Source of the DNA: JADJNY01 sp046349615
GTDB lineage: Bacteria > Planctomycetota > UBA1135 > GCA-002686595
DNA: 64,000 nt
Assembly: GCA_046349615.1 (NCBI GenBank)
Contig: JAXMBZ010000010.1
Location: 124,001-188,000, forward strand
Direction: 5' to 3'
The notes under the pieces were generated by a model. The model was not told the origin of the DNA. It was given only the letters and a program-made list of their open reading frames with translations, and ran no database searches. Both the position numbers and the translations under genes were made by a program. Shown one piece after another: positions 26,088 to 36,865 of this stretch (position 1 is the stretch's first letter; each line of letters opens with the position of its first letter).

Positions 26088-27989
26088 ATGCGCGCACGCT
26101 CCATCCTGTTCGCCGCCGCGGCCGTGCTGGCCGGGTTGTGCGCGTGGGCCGCGTTCGTCCTGTCGGAGGACGACGGCGGCCGCGGCTCGCCCGCGCGCGC
26201 GGACGCGGCCTCGAGCGTGCGTCCCGCGCTCCCGCCCGACGCGCTCGGCGCGGACGGCGCCGCGGACGGCGGCGGCGGCGCGGGCGCGCGGCTCGAGACG
26301 GAGCCCGTCGAACGCAGCGCGGAGATCGTGCTCAGCGACGCCGAGACCCTGCGCGCGATCCGCGGCGTCGTGCTCGATGCGCGGACGCAGGAGCCCGTGC
26401 CCGGGATCGCGCTGACGTTCCTCTCGCGGCGTCCGCGGACGATCCAGGTCGTCACGGACGCGGGCGGTCGCTTCCACACGGGCGCGGAGCTCGCGTGCGG
26501 CGCGGTCAGCGTCCTCCACGCGCCCGACGCGTCCGATCCGCGCTTCGCGGCGCGCTGGGCGCTCGACCCGAACCAGTTCGTCCTCCCGCCGCGCGCGCAG
26601 GGCGAGCCGGCGGGCGTCGCGCGCGAGATCGTGCTCCTCGCGCGGGATCCCGAGCAGGTGCTCGAGGTCGCGATCCGTCTCCCCGACGGCCAGCCCGCGC
26701 AAGGCGCGGCCGTCTCGCTGACGCTCGGCGACCGCGGCGCGAACGGCGCGTTCGTGCCGGTCGAGCGCGATTTCGAGGAGGCCGACGCGCTCGGCCGTGT
26801 GCGCTTCCCGCTCTTCGGCGACGACGTGTTCGGCCGCAGCGTGCAGGTCGAGGCGGAGCACGGCGGCACGCTCGCGAGCGACGTGCTCGAACTCGAACCA
26901 CCGCTCGTCCTGCGGCCCGTCGCCCTCGCGCTCCACCCCGGCGGCGTCGTGCGCGTGCGCACGAAGAACGACGAGGGCCGTCCCATCGCCGGCGTCTCGC
27001 TCTACCTCGCCGTGCACGAGGACGCGCGCTCGGTCCGCGGCTGGCACGCCGCGAGCGACGCCACCGGCGAAGGGCTCTTCACGGCGCTGCGCGCGGGCTG
27101 CTACACGGTGAGCGCGCTCGATCCGCGCACCGGCCAACGCATCGAGCGCACGCTCGACCTCGGGCGCGGCGCGCAGGAGGTCGTCGAGCTGACGCTCTCG
27201 GTCGCGGGCCTGCGGCTCGCGCTCCAAGGCCAGGTGCAGGACGAGTTCGGTTACCCGTTGCCCGGCGTCGAGCTCGAGATCGTGCACGGGAACGGCGACG
27301 CGGCGACGCTCGCGAGCGGCGACAAGGGCCAGTTCGAGTACTGGGCGCGGCCCGAGTCGGAGCTCCTCGTGCGCCTCGGCCGCGGCCTCCAGGACGACCG
27401 CTTCGAGCCGAGCGAGGCCGCCGTCGTGTTCGGCGCGCGGGGGCTCGTGTTCCGTCGCAAGGAGAGCCTGCCCGACCGCGTGCTCGCGTTCGAGGTCGTC
27501 GATCGCGCGACCGGGGAGTCGCTCCGCTCCGCGCGCGTCGCGATCACCGCGGGCGATCCGGAGGCGTGCACGGGGCGCGAACTCGCCGTGTTCGACGCGC
27601 CGCGCGGCGTCGTGCAGACCTCGTTCAAGCTGCGGCCGGGCCTCGCGTACGTCGTCGAGGCACCCGGGCACGTCCGCGCGAGCGGGACGATCGCGGAGCT
27701 CCTGCGCCGCGACCCCGCGCGCGTCGTCGCGCGCTTCCCGCTCGACTCGGGCTTCGAGCGCCGGCTCGTCGTGCGCGAGCGCGCGACCGGCAAGCCGCTC
27801 GCTCGCGCGCGCGTGCTGCAGGGAACGCGGACGCTCGCGACGACCGACGCGGACGGCGCGGCGGAGCTCTCGCTCCCCGCCTGGCCGACCGCGCTGCGGG
27901 TCGAGGCCGCGGGCTTCCAGCCCTGCGCGTGGGACCCGCTCAACGCGCCGTTCCCGTCGGATTCGATCTGGCTCGACCCGCTGCGTTGA
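26088..27989 (+). CDS. membrane-anchored carboxypeptidase-regulatory-like repeat protein
   Basis: A 633-residue protein with an N-terminal signal anchor (SILFAAAAVLAGLCAWAAFVL) and an acidic/Ala-rich linker. Several beta-sandwich repeats of carboxypeptidase-regulatory or CnaB type follow: IRGVVLDARTQEPVPGIAL near 95, GGVVRVRTKNDEGRPIAGVSL, ALQGQVQDEFGYPLPGVEL, and LAFEVVDRATGESLRSARV. Each has the V-x-D/N-x2-G-x-P-x2-G-V-x-V strand-turn-strand pattern. Such proteins are usually periplasmic or surface structural or binding proteins. No catalytic domain is seen. Ten nt behind the DUF1326 gene. Confidence 0.8.
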   Translation: MRARSILFAAAAVLAGLCAWAAFVLSEDDGGRGSPARADAASSVRPALPPDALGADGAADGGGGAGARLETEPVERSAEIVLSDAETLRAIRGVVLDARTQEPVPGIALTFLSRRPRTIQVVTDAGGRFHTGAELACGAVSVLHAPDASDPRFAARWALDPNQFVLPPRAQGEPAGVAREIVLLARDPEQVLEVAIRLPDGQPAQGAAVSLTLGDRGANGAFVPVERDFEEADALGRVRFPLFGDDVFGRSVQVEAEHGGTLASDVLELEPPLVLRPVALALHPGGVVRVRTKNDEGRPIAGVSLYLAVHEDARSVRGWHAASDATGEGLFTALRAGCYTVSALDPRTGQRIERTLDLGRGAQEVVELTLSVAGLRLALQGQVQDEFGYPLPGVELEIVHGNGDAATLASGDKGQFEYWARPESELLVRLGRGLQDDRFEPSEAAVVFGARGLVFRRKESLPDRVLAFEVVDRATGESLRSARVAITAGDPEACTGRELAVFDAPRGVVQTSFKLRPGLAYVVEAPGHVRASGTIAELLRRDPARVVARFPLDSGFERRLVVRERATGKPLARARVLQGTRTLATTDADGAAELSLPAWPTALRVEAAGFQPCAWDPLNAPFPSDSIWLDPLR

Positions 27990-28144
27990 CGCGACGCCGC
28001 TCCGGCGGAGTGCGCCGTCGGAGCTCGGGAGCGGACCTCGCGCGCGCCGCCTCCGCCGCGACCCACCGCTCCCGCGGCGACCGGCACACCGGATCCCTTG
28101 CGCGCGCGCGTGCGCCGATCCATGCTCACGCGCGGACGGTTTCG
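27990..28144 (+). other. 155-bp gap before hsp20-lon
   Basis: The gap holds GC-rich sequence with short inverted GGATC/GATCC words flanking a CG-only tract (about 28090-28120). No CIRCE element (TTAGCACTC type) and no sigma-32-like promoter is visible, so heat-shock control of hsp20-lon is not evident from sequence. Confidence 0.4.
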
Positions 28145-28542
28145 ATGAGCGCGCGTGATCCGAACGACTGGATGTGGGAGCGAGCGGCCGAGCTCCTCGA
28201 GCGCACCGCGTGGGTGCAGCGCCGCTTCTTCCAGGTCGCGGCGGAGCGCGGCTCCGCGTGGGAGCCGCCCGCGGACGTGTTCGAGAGTGGCGCCGAACTC
28301 GTCGTGCTCGTCGCCCTGCCCGGCGTCGCCGCGGAGGACGTCGAGGTGCGCTGCGAGCCCGGGATGCTCCACGTCAGCGCGCGCCGCGGCCTTCCCGAGG
28401 CGTGCCAGGGCGCCGAGGTGCGCCGCCTCGAGATCCCGCAGGGCCGGTTCCATCGCCGGCTCCCCTTGAGCGGCACCGCGTACGAGCTCGCGGAGCACAC
28501 GCTCGAGAACGGTCTGCTCGTCGTGCGCCTGAGGAAGATCGG

Positions 28543-28546
<4 letters not shown>
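28145..28546 (+). CDS. Hsp20 family small heat-shock protein
   Basis: A 133-residue chaperone with an alpha-crystallin domain from about 36 to the end: PPADVFESGAELVVLVALPGV, a strand pattern, RRLEIPQGRFHRRLPL and TLENGLLVVRLRKIG (the conserved A-x-x-x-NGVL-like strand). It should bind unfolding proteins to prevent aggregation. The C-terminal extension with the I-x-I motif that normally drives oligomer assembly is absent: the chain ends right after the last domain strand. It overlaps lon by ATGA, so chaperone and protease are made together. Confidence 0.9.
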
Positions 28547-31041
<2,495 letters not shown>

Positions 31042-32287
31042 AGAGCGCGATCGGCACGCCGACGCGGGCGTGCTCCCGCCAGCCGATGACGACGCCCTGA
31101 CGCGCCGCCTGGTCGACGACGATCAGGTTCGCGATCGAGCCGACGAGCACGAGGTTCCCCGCGAGCGTCGACGCGAGCGCGAGCACGGCGCCCGACGCGG
31201 GGTGCGTCGCCTGGGGCAGGAGCAGCATCACGGCCGGCACGTTCGAGACGACGTTCGAGAGCGGCACGCACGCGAGGAACAGCGCGCGCGGATGGTGGAG
31301 GTCGACGCCGTGCGCGGAGAGCTCCGCGACGAGCTCCGGCAGCCGTCCGGTGTTCGCGAGCGCGCGGTGGACGACGAAGAGCCCCATGAAGAGCACGAGG
31401 AGCTGCCCGTCGACGCGCGCGAGCAGTTCGCGCGAGCGCGTCCGACGGCTCAGGAGCAGCACCCCCGCGACTCCGAGCGCGAGCACTTCGCGCGGCACGT
31501 CCGTCGCGAGGAAGAGCACGACGAGCAGCCCCGCGCCGAGGAGCGCCTTCCACGTCGCCCCGGCGTCGTAGGGGATCGGCGCCTCGCGCGGCACGCTCGC
31601 CGCGCGCGTCCAGCGCCCGCGCACCGTGGACACGATCACGAGCTGCACGACGGCGAGTCCGAGGACGCTCGGCACGAGCGCATCGAGCAGGTACCCGCCG
31701 AACGAGAGCCCGAGCGACTGCCCGATCAGCATGTTCTGCGGGTTCCCGATCAGCGTCGCCGCCGAGCCGACGTTCGACCCGGCCGCGAGGCCGAGCAGGA
31801 ACGGAACCGGATCGAGCTGCCGCCGCGCGCAGCCGTCGACGAGCAGCGGCGCCATCGCGAGGCACACGACGTCGTTCACGAGCACCGCGGAGAGGAGCCC
31901 CGCGACGAGGATCACGGCGAAGAGCAGCGTCGCAGGCTTCACGTCGAGGTGCGCGATGCGATCCGTGACGCGCGCGTAGAACCCGCTCGCGCAGAGCTGC
32001 GAGGAGAGCAGCATGATCCCGAAGAGCAGCGCGATCGTCGGCACGTCGATCGCGGCCCACGCCTCGGCGGGCGTGAGTGCGCCGCCCGCGACCAGCGCGA
32101 GCGCCCCGAGCAGCGCGATCCCCGTGCGGTCGAGCGCGAGCCCCGGCAGGCCGCCGAGGATCATGCCGAGGTAGACGAGCGCGAAGACGCCGAGGACGAA
32201 GCCCTGCACGCGCGCTTCGTACCGGAGCGGGGCGGCGGACTCAAGCGTGCGGCGCGCGGTCCGGCGGGGCAGCGTGCTCCGCGGCGC

Positions 32288-33355
32288 TCACTCCTCGTCG
32301 AGTTCGGAGAGCTCGGCGCCCGCGCTCCCGCCGCGCTTCGTGAACTCGCGCATCACGACCGTCGCGTACGAGCCCTTCGGCAGCCGGAACGCGACGCGCA
32401 GGCCGAGCGGGTGCGCTTCGATCGCGAGGTCGGCGAGGAAGACGCGCACGGCCCGCCGCGTGCCGTCGAGCCGCGCGCGCGCGAAGTCCTCGAGCGTCGC
32501 GCCGCTCTCCGCGAGCACCGCCGCCTCGAGCTCGCCCGGCGCGCCGCGCGCAGGCTTCATCGCGCCGCCGAACATCGGCCCCGTCGCGACGATCTCGCGG
32601 GCTGCGGCGCGCGGGGCCTCGAGCGCCTCGTCGACGACGTCGAAGAGCGCGCCGTTCGTCGTCTTCTTCGCGACGTCGCCGGAGAGCACGCGGTCGAGCC
32701 AGCCGCGCTCCATCCGCCGCGCGACGACCTGGTTGAAGAGCGCAGCCTGGAACGCGTTCAGCGCGAAGCGCGACGCGAACGTGCGCTTGGGCGCCGCGAG
32801 GTCGCGCTCGCCGCGCCGCGCGTGCTCGCCGCGCGCGCCGAGGCGCTGTTCGCCGTAGAGGTTCGCGACGCCGGTCTCGAGGAGCCGCGCTCCGATCGCG
32901 CGCGCTCTCTCGAGCGCTTCCGCCTCGACGCCCGTGACGACGAGGTCGAAGCGGTTGCCCGCGAGGTGTCCGCGCCGCAGCTTGTTCCCGTGGCGCGCCG
33001 CCGAGCGCACGACGACGCCGAGCTCGCCCTCGACTCGTCGCGCGAGCTCCGCAGGCTCGGCGCGCCAGGGGAGCGAGAAGCTCTGCGTCGCGCGCGCGAC
33101 CTTGTCCTTGAGTCCGGCGTAGCCGACGTCGCGCTCGCTCACTCCCGCGAGGCGCGCGAGGCGCACCGCGAGGTCGCGCGTGCTCCAGCCGGCGCGCTCG
33201 ATGCGCAGGTAGACGTGCTCGCCTGCGCCCGAAGGCTCGTAGAGCGGCACTTCGTCGACGACGAAGTGCTCCGGAGACGACTTGAGCTCCCCGCCCGTGC
33301 CCGGGAGTTCCGGGGTCACGGTGGGGAGCTCGTCGTCGGCGCGCGCGTGGGTCAT
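32288..33355 (-). CDS. truD: tRNA pseudouridine(13) synthase TruD
   Basis: A 355-residue TruD. Catalytic Asp84 lies in GYAGLKDKVA, the family signature, after EHFVVDEVPLYEPSG near 29-43. RHGNKLRRGHLAGNRF and NLYGEQRLG with FALNAFQAALFNQVVARR mark the fold and the TRUD insertion domain. It converts U13 of tRNA-Glu to pseudouridine. ATG at 33355 has no Shine-Dalgarno but TAGGCT lies 10 nt upstream, making this one of the leaderless-type starts. The next gene upstream ends 30 nt away on the same strand side, so truD may also be read from it. Confidence 0.95.
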   Translation of the reverse strand: MTHARADDELPTVTPELPGTGGELKSSPEHFVVDEVPLYEPSGAGEHVYLRIERAGWSTRDLAVRLARLAGVSERDVGYAGLKDKVARATQSFSLPWRAEPAELARRVEGELGVVVRSAARHGNKLRRGHLAGNRFDLVVTGVEAEALERARAIGARLLETGVANLYGEQRLGARGEHARRGERDLAAPKRTFASRFALNAFQAALFNQVVARRMERGWLDRVLSGDVAKKTTNGALFDVVDEALEAPRAAAREIVATGPMFGGAMKPARGAPGELEAAVLAESGATLEDFARARLDGTRRAVRVFLADLAIEAHPLGLRVAFRLPKGSYATVVMREFTKRGGSAGAELSELDEE

Positions 33356-33365
33356 CGCGCGCGCG

Positions 33366-33371
33366 AGCCTA
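33366..33371 (-). promoter_or_regulatory. TAGGCT -10-like hexamer, leaderless layout, truD
   Basis: On the minus strand TAGGCT ends 10 nt before the truD ATG; the ten bases between are alternating CG with no Shine-Dalgarno. It sits in the 30-nt gap behind the Pro-rich membrane protein gene. Confidence 0.4.
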
Positions 33372-33385
33372 GCACGCGCGCGAGG

Positions 33386-34048
33386 TCAGGCGTGCTCGTC
33401 GAGGAAGCGTCCGACCTCGGGCTTCGAGAGCCACACGAGCGCGAGGATCTGCATCACGATGCCGATCAGGTCGACCGAGAGCAGTGCGGCGACGAGAGCG
33501 AGCGCGTTCGCGACGCGGATGCTCTTCACGGGCGTGCCGTTCGCGGCGCGGATGCCGGACACGAGCCCCCAGATCGCGAGGCCGAGCAGCGGAATCCAGC
33601 ACACTCCGATGCACATCCAGATCAAGATGAGCACGACGATCAGGTTCAGGATCAGCGTCGTCAGACTGCCGATCAGGAGGAAGATGCCCGCGGTCTTGTA
33701 GTCGGCGGGCGCGGCACCCGGGCCGAAGGGCGGGTAGACGGGGATGCCCGGTCCGGCGGGCGGCGGCGGAGCGGCGGGCGGACGGCCCATCCACCCGGGC
33801 GTCGAGGGCGGGGGCTGCGTCGCGCTCGAGAGCGGCGGCGCATAGACGGGCTGCGCGTACGACGCCGGCGGCGGGGTGGAGGCGGGCGGCGGCTGCGGCG
33901 TCGGGTACGCGGGCGCGGCGGGCGGCGGAGCCGCCGGAGTCGGGGTGGGTTGCGCGGCCGGGGGGACCTGCGGCGCGGGCGCGGGAGCGAAGGGCGCGGG
34001 CTCGCCGGGCTGCGGCGCGGGCATCGAAGCAGGCGGAAGGTCGTTCAT
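33386..34048 (-). CDS. Pro-rich membrane protein
   Basis: A 220-residue protein. The first 120 residues are almost only Pro, Ala, Gln, Tyr and Thr (low-complexity, cytoplasmic by charge), followed by three or four hydrophobic helices: TAGIFLLIGSLTTLILNLIVV, MCIGVCWIPLLGLAIWGLVSG and NALALVAALLSVDLIGIVMQ. This layout is common among small bacterial membrane proteins with Pro-rich cytoplasmic arms that bind partners. Function unknown. ATG at 34048 preferred over an upstream GTG at 34072. Codon use of the Pro-rich half differs from neighbours because of composition only. Confidence 0.75.
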   Translation of the reverse strand: MNDLPPASMPAPQPGEPAPFAPAPAPQVPPAAQPTPTPAAPPPAAPAYPTPQPPPASTPPPASYAQPVYAPPLSSATQPPPSTPGWMGRPPAAPPPPAGPGIPVYPPFGPGAAPADYKTAGIFLLIGSLTTLILNLIVVLILIWMCIGVCWIPLLGLAIWGLVSGIRAANGTPVKSIRVANALALVAALLSVDLIGIVMQILALVWLSKPEVGRFLDEHA

Positions 34049-34073
34049 GGCGCGGTTGGCCCTCGAAAACACG

Positions 34074-34092
34074 GCGCGGCGAAACGCCGCGC
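34074..34092 (-). promoter_or_regulatory. GC hairpin in the 5' leader of the Pro-rich protein gene
   Basis: GCGCGGCG and CGCCGCGC pair around AAA (34074-34092), 26 nt before the ATG on the minus strand. It could be a leader hairpin or a transcription stop for the hydrolase operon upstream. Confidence 0.35.
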
Positions 34093-34140
34093 ACGGAGCC
34101 CCCGGCGGGCGGCCGGGAGACGCGGACCTTACGCACGCCG

Positions 34141-34158
34141 CGCGCGACGATTCGCGCG
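34141..34158 (-). terminator. small hairpin downstream of alpha/beta hydrolase
   Basis: CGCGCGA and TCGCGCG pair around CGAT, 26 nt past the hydrolase stop on the minus strand. There is no T-run, so it is at best a weak intrinsic terminator. Confidence 0.3.
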
Positions 34159-34184
34159 TCGCGGCAACTTCCGCGCGGACTCGG

Positions 34185-35720
34185 TCACTTCGGCGCGTCG
34201 CGCGTCGGTTCGAGGCGGTGCGCGAGGAGCCACTCGATCGCGGCGTCGAGCTTCGCTCCGACGACGAGCGTGTGGCCGTACCCTGCGACGACCTCGCACT
34301 CGATCGGCGCGCCGTCCTGGGCTGCGTTCGCGGCGAGACGCACGAGCCCGTCGGGCTTCGCGAGCGGGTCGAGCTCCCCGGCCCAGATCCGCGTCGGCGC
34401 CATCCTGCGGTCCTTCGGCGCGGAGCCGCCCGCGAAGCACGCGACCGCGGCGAGGCGCTCGCGCCGGCTCGCGGCGAGCGCGCACGCCGCGCCCGCGCCC
34501 ATCGAGTGGCCGACGACGTACACGCGTTCCGGGTCGATCGCGTAGTCGTACACGAGCTCCGTGACGAGCGCGTCGAACGCGTCGCCCGAGAGTCCGCCGA
34601 AGCCGACGAGCGGCGCCGCGACGAGGAAGCCCTTCGCCTTCGCGAGCTCGACGATCGCCCCCGCGCCGTAGCCCTCGAAGAACATGTTCTCGTCGCCGCC
34701 CGCGCCGTGGAGCGCGATCACGAGCGGCACCTTCGCGTCCGAACATGCCGCGGGCGGCGCGAAGACGCGCACCGGGAGACCGTTCTTCCCGGCGCGCACC
34801 GTGCGCCAGAGATCGCCCGCTCGACGGCGGTACGGATCGCGGCCGTCCTTCAACGCGGCGAGCTCGGCCTCGACGGCGAAGGCGAGGTCTTCCGGCCGCG
34901 CGAGGAACTGCGCGGACGAGCTCTCGTTCGGCGTGTCGACGAGGAGTGCGTTGCGCGAGCGGCACGCGGCGAGCGCGGCGACGAGCGGCAAGTCCTCCGT
35001 GCCGGTGCGTTGCGCGAGCGCGTCGAGCTCCGCTTCGTTCGCGCGCCGCGCGTCGTCGAGCGAGCGCTGCAGGACGGGCCACGCTCCCACGCGCGACCCG
35101 ATCTTCTCCTGCCCGTCGAGACGCACGGAGACGTCGTAGCCGAACGGAACCGGAGCGTTCAGGACGAGCTCGTGTTCGAACGGCGTGCCGGGCACCCAAT
35201 CCGTCCGTTCCCACGTCGCGACGGTCTTGTTCATCTCACCGGGCGAGGTCACGTCGACGCGCACGCGCCGCGCGCGATCCTCCTCGCCTTCGATCCGGTA
35301 GAGCGTTTCGAGACGCACGCGGACGACGAGCTTCCTCGGCGGTGCGCCGTTCGCGTCCTTCACCCAGCGGCCGACCGGCGGATCGAAGCGCGCGCGCAGT
35401 CCGAACTGCTGCGCCGGCGCGCGCATCTCCGGCGGGAGCAGCTCGAGCGCGAGCCCGTCGATCGTGCGCAGCGCGGCGGACGTGTTGCCGAGGAAGAAGG
35501 AGACGGTCGCCTGGTCGAACGCGCGCTGCGCCTCCGCGAGCCGCTCGGGCGGCGGCGGAAAGCGCTTCCAGAAGCCCTCGAAGCGCAGGTACGAGCGCGC
35601 GAGGTCGGCGCGCGTCGGCGCGGGCGCGTTCGCGTCCCGCGCGGCGGGCGACGGAGGCGAGGGGAGCCGAGCCGGAGCTTGCGGCACCAGGAGCGCGAGC
35701 GCGAGGACGAGTGCGTTCAT
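34185..35720 (-). CDS. secreted alpha/beta hydrolase (esterase/depolymerase-like)
   Basis: A 511-residue exported enzyme. After a signal peptide (MNALVLALALLVPQAPA) comes a 270-residue N-terminal region without recognised domain. The catalytic domain then starts at VPLVIALHGAGGDENMF: oxyanion HGAGG, nucleophile Ser in GHSMGAG, Asp in GELDPLAK and His in GYGHTLV, a complete triad. The type resembles PHB-depolymerase/LpqC-like esterases. It probably hydrolyses an ester in the periplasm or outside. It lies 13 nt behind the AttH-like lipocalin gene and is likely the last gene of that operon. Confidence 0.85.
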   Translation of the reverse strand: MNALVLALALLVPQAPARLPSPPSPAARDANAPAPTRADLARSYLRFEGFWKRFPPPPERLAEAQRAFDQATVSFFLGNTSAALRTIDGLALELLPPEMRAPAQQFGLRARFDPPVGRWVKDANGAPPRKLVVRVRLETLYRIEGEEDRARRVRVDVTSPGEMNKTVATWERTDWVPGTPFEHELVLNAPVPFGYDVSVRLDGQEKIGSRVGAWPVLQRSLDDARRANEAELDALAQRTGTEDLPLVAALAACRSRNALLVDTPNESSSAQFLARPEDLAFAVEAELAALKDGRDPYRRRAGDLWRTVRAGKNGLPVRVFAPPAACSDAKVPLVIALHGAGGDENMFFEGYGAGAIVELAKAKGFLVAAPLVGFGGLSGDAFDALVTELVYDYAIDPERVYVVGHSMGAGAACALAASRRERLAAVACFAGGSAPKDRRMAPTRIWAGELDPLAKPDGLVRLAANAAQDGAPIECEVVAGYGHTLVVGAKLDAAIEWLLAHRLEPTRDAPK

Positions 35721-35733
35721 GGTCGTGTGCGCG

Positions 35734-36861
35734 TCAGAAGCGCTTCGCGATGGAGCCAGCATAGCCCGTGAGCTCGCCGTAGCCGCTGCCCGTCACGGAG
35801 CCCGTCACCGCGACCGGTCCCTCCCAGTACACGACGCCGGTCGACGCGCGCGTGTCGAGTTCGCAGTCCTGCACCTTCGTCGTGATCACGAGGTCGAGCC
35901 CTTCCTCGGGGCACGCGAGCCGGAAGCTCGCGGGATAGACGGCCTGCGTGCGCGGGCTCGTCCACGTCGCGCGGGTCTCGAGCGTGCACCGTGACAGCGC
36001 GAGCTTGCGGGTGCTCCCGTCCTTCGCGACCAGCGTCCCTCCGGACACGGGATCGGCGGTGCCGTCCGAGCGGCGCAGACGGAACAGCATGAGCTCGCGC
36101 CCGTCGTCGAGCCGCAGACCGAACCAGTCCCAGCCGACGACCTCCGCGCCGAGCGCCGACGTGCCGTACTCGTGGTCGAACCAGGCGGCGCCGTCGACCG
36201 CGTGCTCGCGTCCGCCGGACACGAGCGTCCCGCGCGCGCGCATCCGCGTCCAACTCGCGTAGACGGACGCGTTGCCCGCGGCACCGCCCTTCGCGGACAC
36301 GCCGCCGTCGCCGTGGAGGACGAGCGGCTTCTCGGGCGCGAGCTCGAGCGCGATGCGCATCCCGGTCGCGCGGTCCTCGGCGTCGAGCCGAAGCAGGCCG
36401 CGCTCGTCGAGCCGCATCGACCAGCCGTCGAGCCGTGCGTCGAGCGTGGTCGTCGACGCTTCGGCGAGTCCGGGCACCGCGCGCCGCGAGCGTTCCGCGT
36501 GCACCATCTTCTGCGCACCGAGGTCGACGATCGCGAGGTGGCCCGCGAACGCCTGGCGCGCGCGCAGCGGTGACTCGCCCGGGAGCGGCGCGCCCGCGGC
36601 GAGGCCCTGGCGGAAGATCGTGAGCTGCACGCCGAAGCGCGCGCCGTCCGCGGCGGCCACCTCGAGGGTCGCGTACCACCACTCGCTCTGGTACTCCGGG
36701 TGCGCGCCGTGATCGCGCGGGTACGCGAGCTCGATCGGCGCGAGCACCTGCTTCCACGCGAATCTCTCCTGCGTCTGCGAGGGCGGCGCGTCGAACGGCG
36801 GATTCGCGCCCGCGACGAGCGCCGAGACCGCGAGGAGGAACGACGTCGCGCAGGGGTGCAT
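35734..36861 (-). CDS. AttH/CrtC-like lipocalin-domain exported protein
   Basis: A 375-residue protein with a signal peptide and the signature HPEYQSEWWYATLEV near residue 54, the opening phrase of the AttH/CrtC (carotenoid hydratase-like, lipocalin) family. WFDHEYGTSALG and GWDWFGLRLDDGRELMLFRLR mark the second lipocalin half. In AttEFGH-type operons the protein is the soluble partner of an FtsX permease and ATPase, and that same gene order occurs here: ATPase 39448-40161, permease 36866-39457, then this gene. AGGAGG overlaps the permease stop just upstream. Confidence 0.88.
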   Translation of the reverse strand: MHPCATSFLLAVSALVAGANPPFDAPPSQTQERFAWKQVLAPIELAYPRDHGAHPEYQSEWWYATLEVAAADGARFGVQLTIFRQGLAAGAPLPGESPLRARQAFAGHLAIVDLGAQKMVHAERSRRAVPGLAEASTTTLDARLDGWSMRLDERGLLRLDAEDRATGMRIALELAPEKPLVLHGDGGVSAKGGAAGNASVYASWTRMRARGTLVSGGREHAVDGAAWFDHEYGTSALGAEVVGWDWFGLRLDDGRELMLFRLRRSDGTADPVSGGTLVAKDGSTRKLALSRCTLETRATWTSPRTQAVYPASFRLACPEEGLDLVITTKVQDCELDTRASTGVVYWEGPVAVTGSVTGSGYGELTGYAGSIAKRF

Positions 36862-36865
36862 GGGT

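Noticed and set aside
24048..27671. long open frame on the minus strand across the hydroxylase FAD subunit and the repeat-protein gene
   Set aside because: It is an antisense shadow of real genes with intact motifs. Long stop-free frames are expected where stop codons are rare, and the translation is Arg/Ala-rich and low in complexity.
27990..28144. CIRCE or sigma-32 promoter for hsp20-lon
   Set aside because: No TTAGCACTC-type inverted repeat or CTTGAAA-like box is present in the gap.
31070..34564. long open frame on the plus strand across the transporter, truD and Pro-rich protein genes
   Set aside because: Antisense to three genes with clear family motifs; the translation is mostly Arg, Glu and Ala with no recognisable domain.
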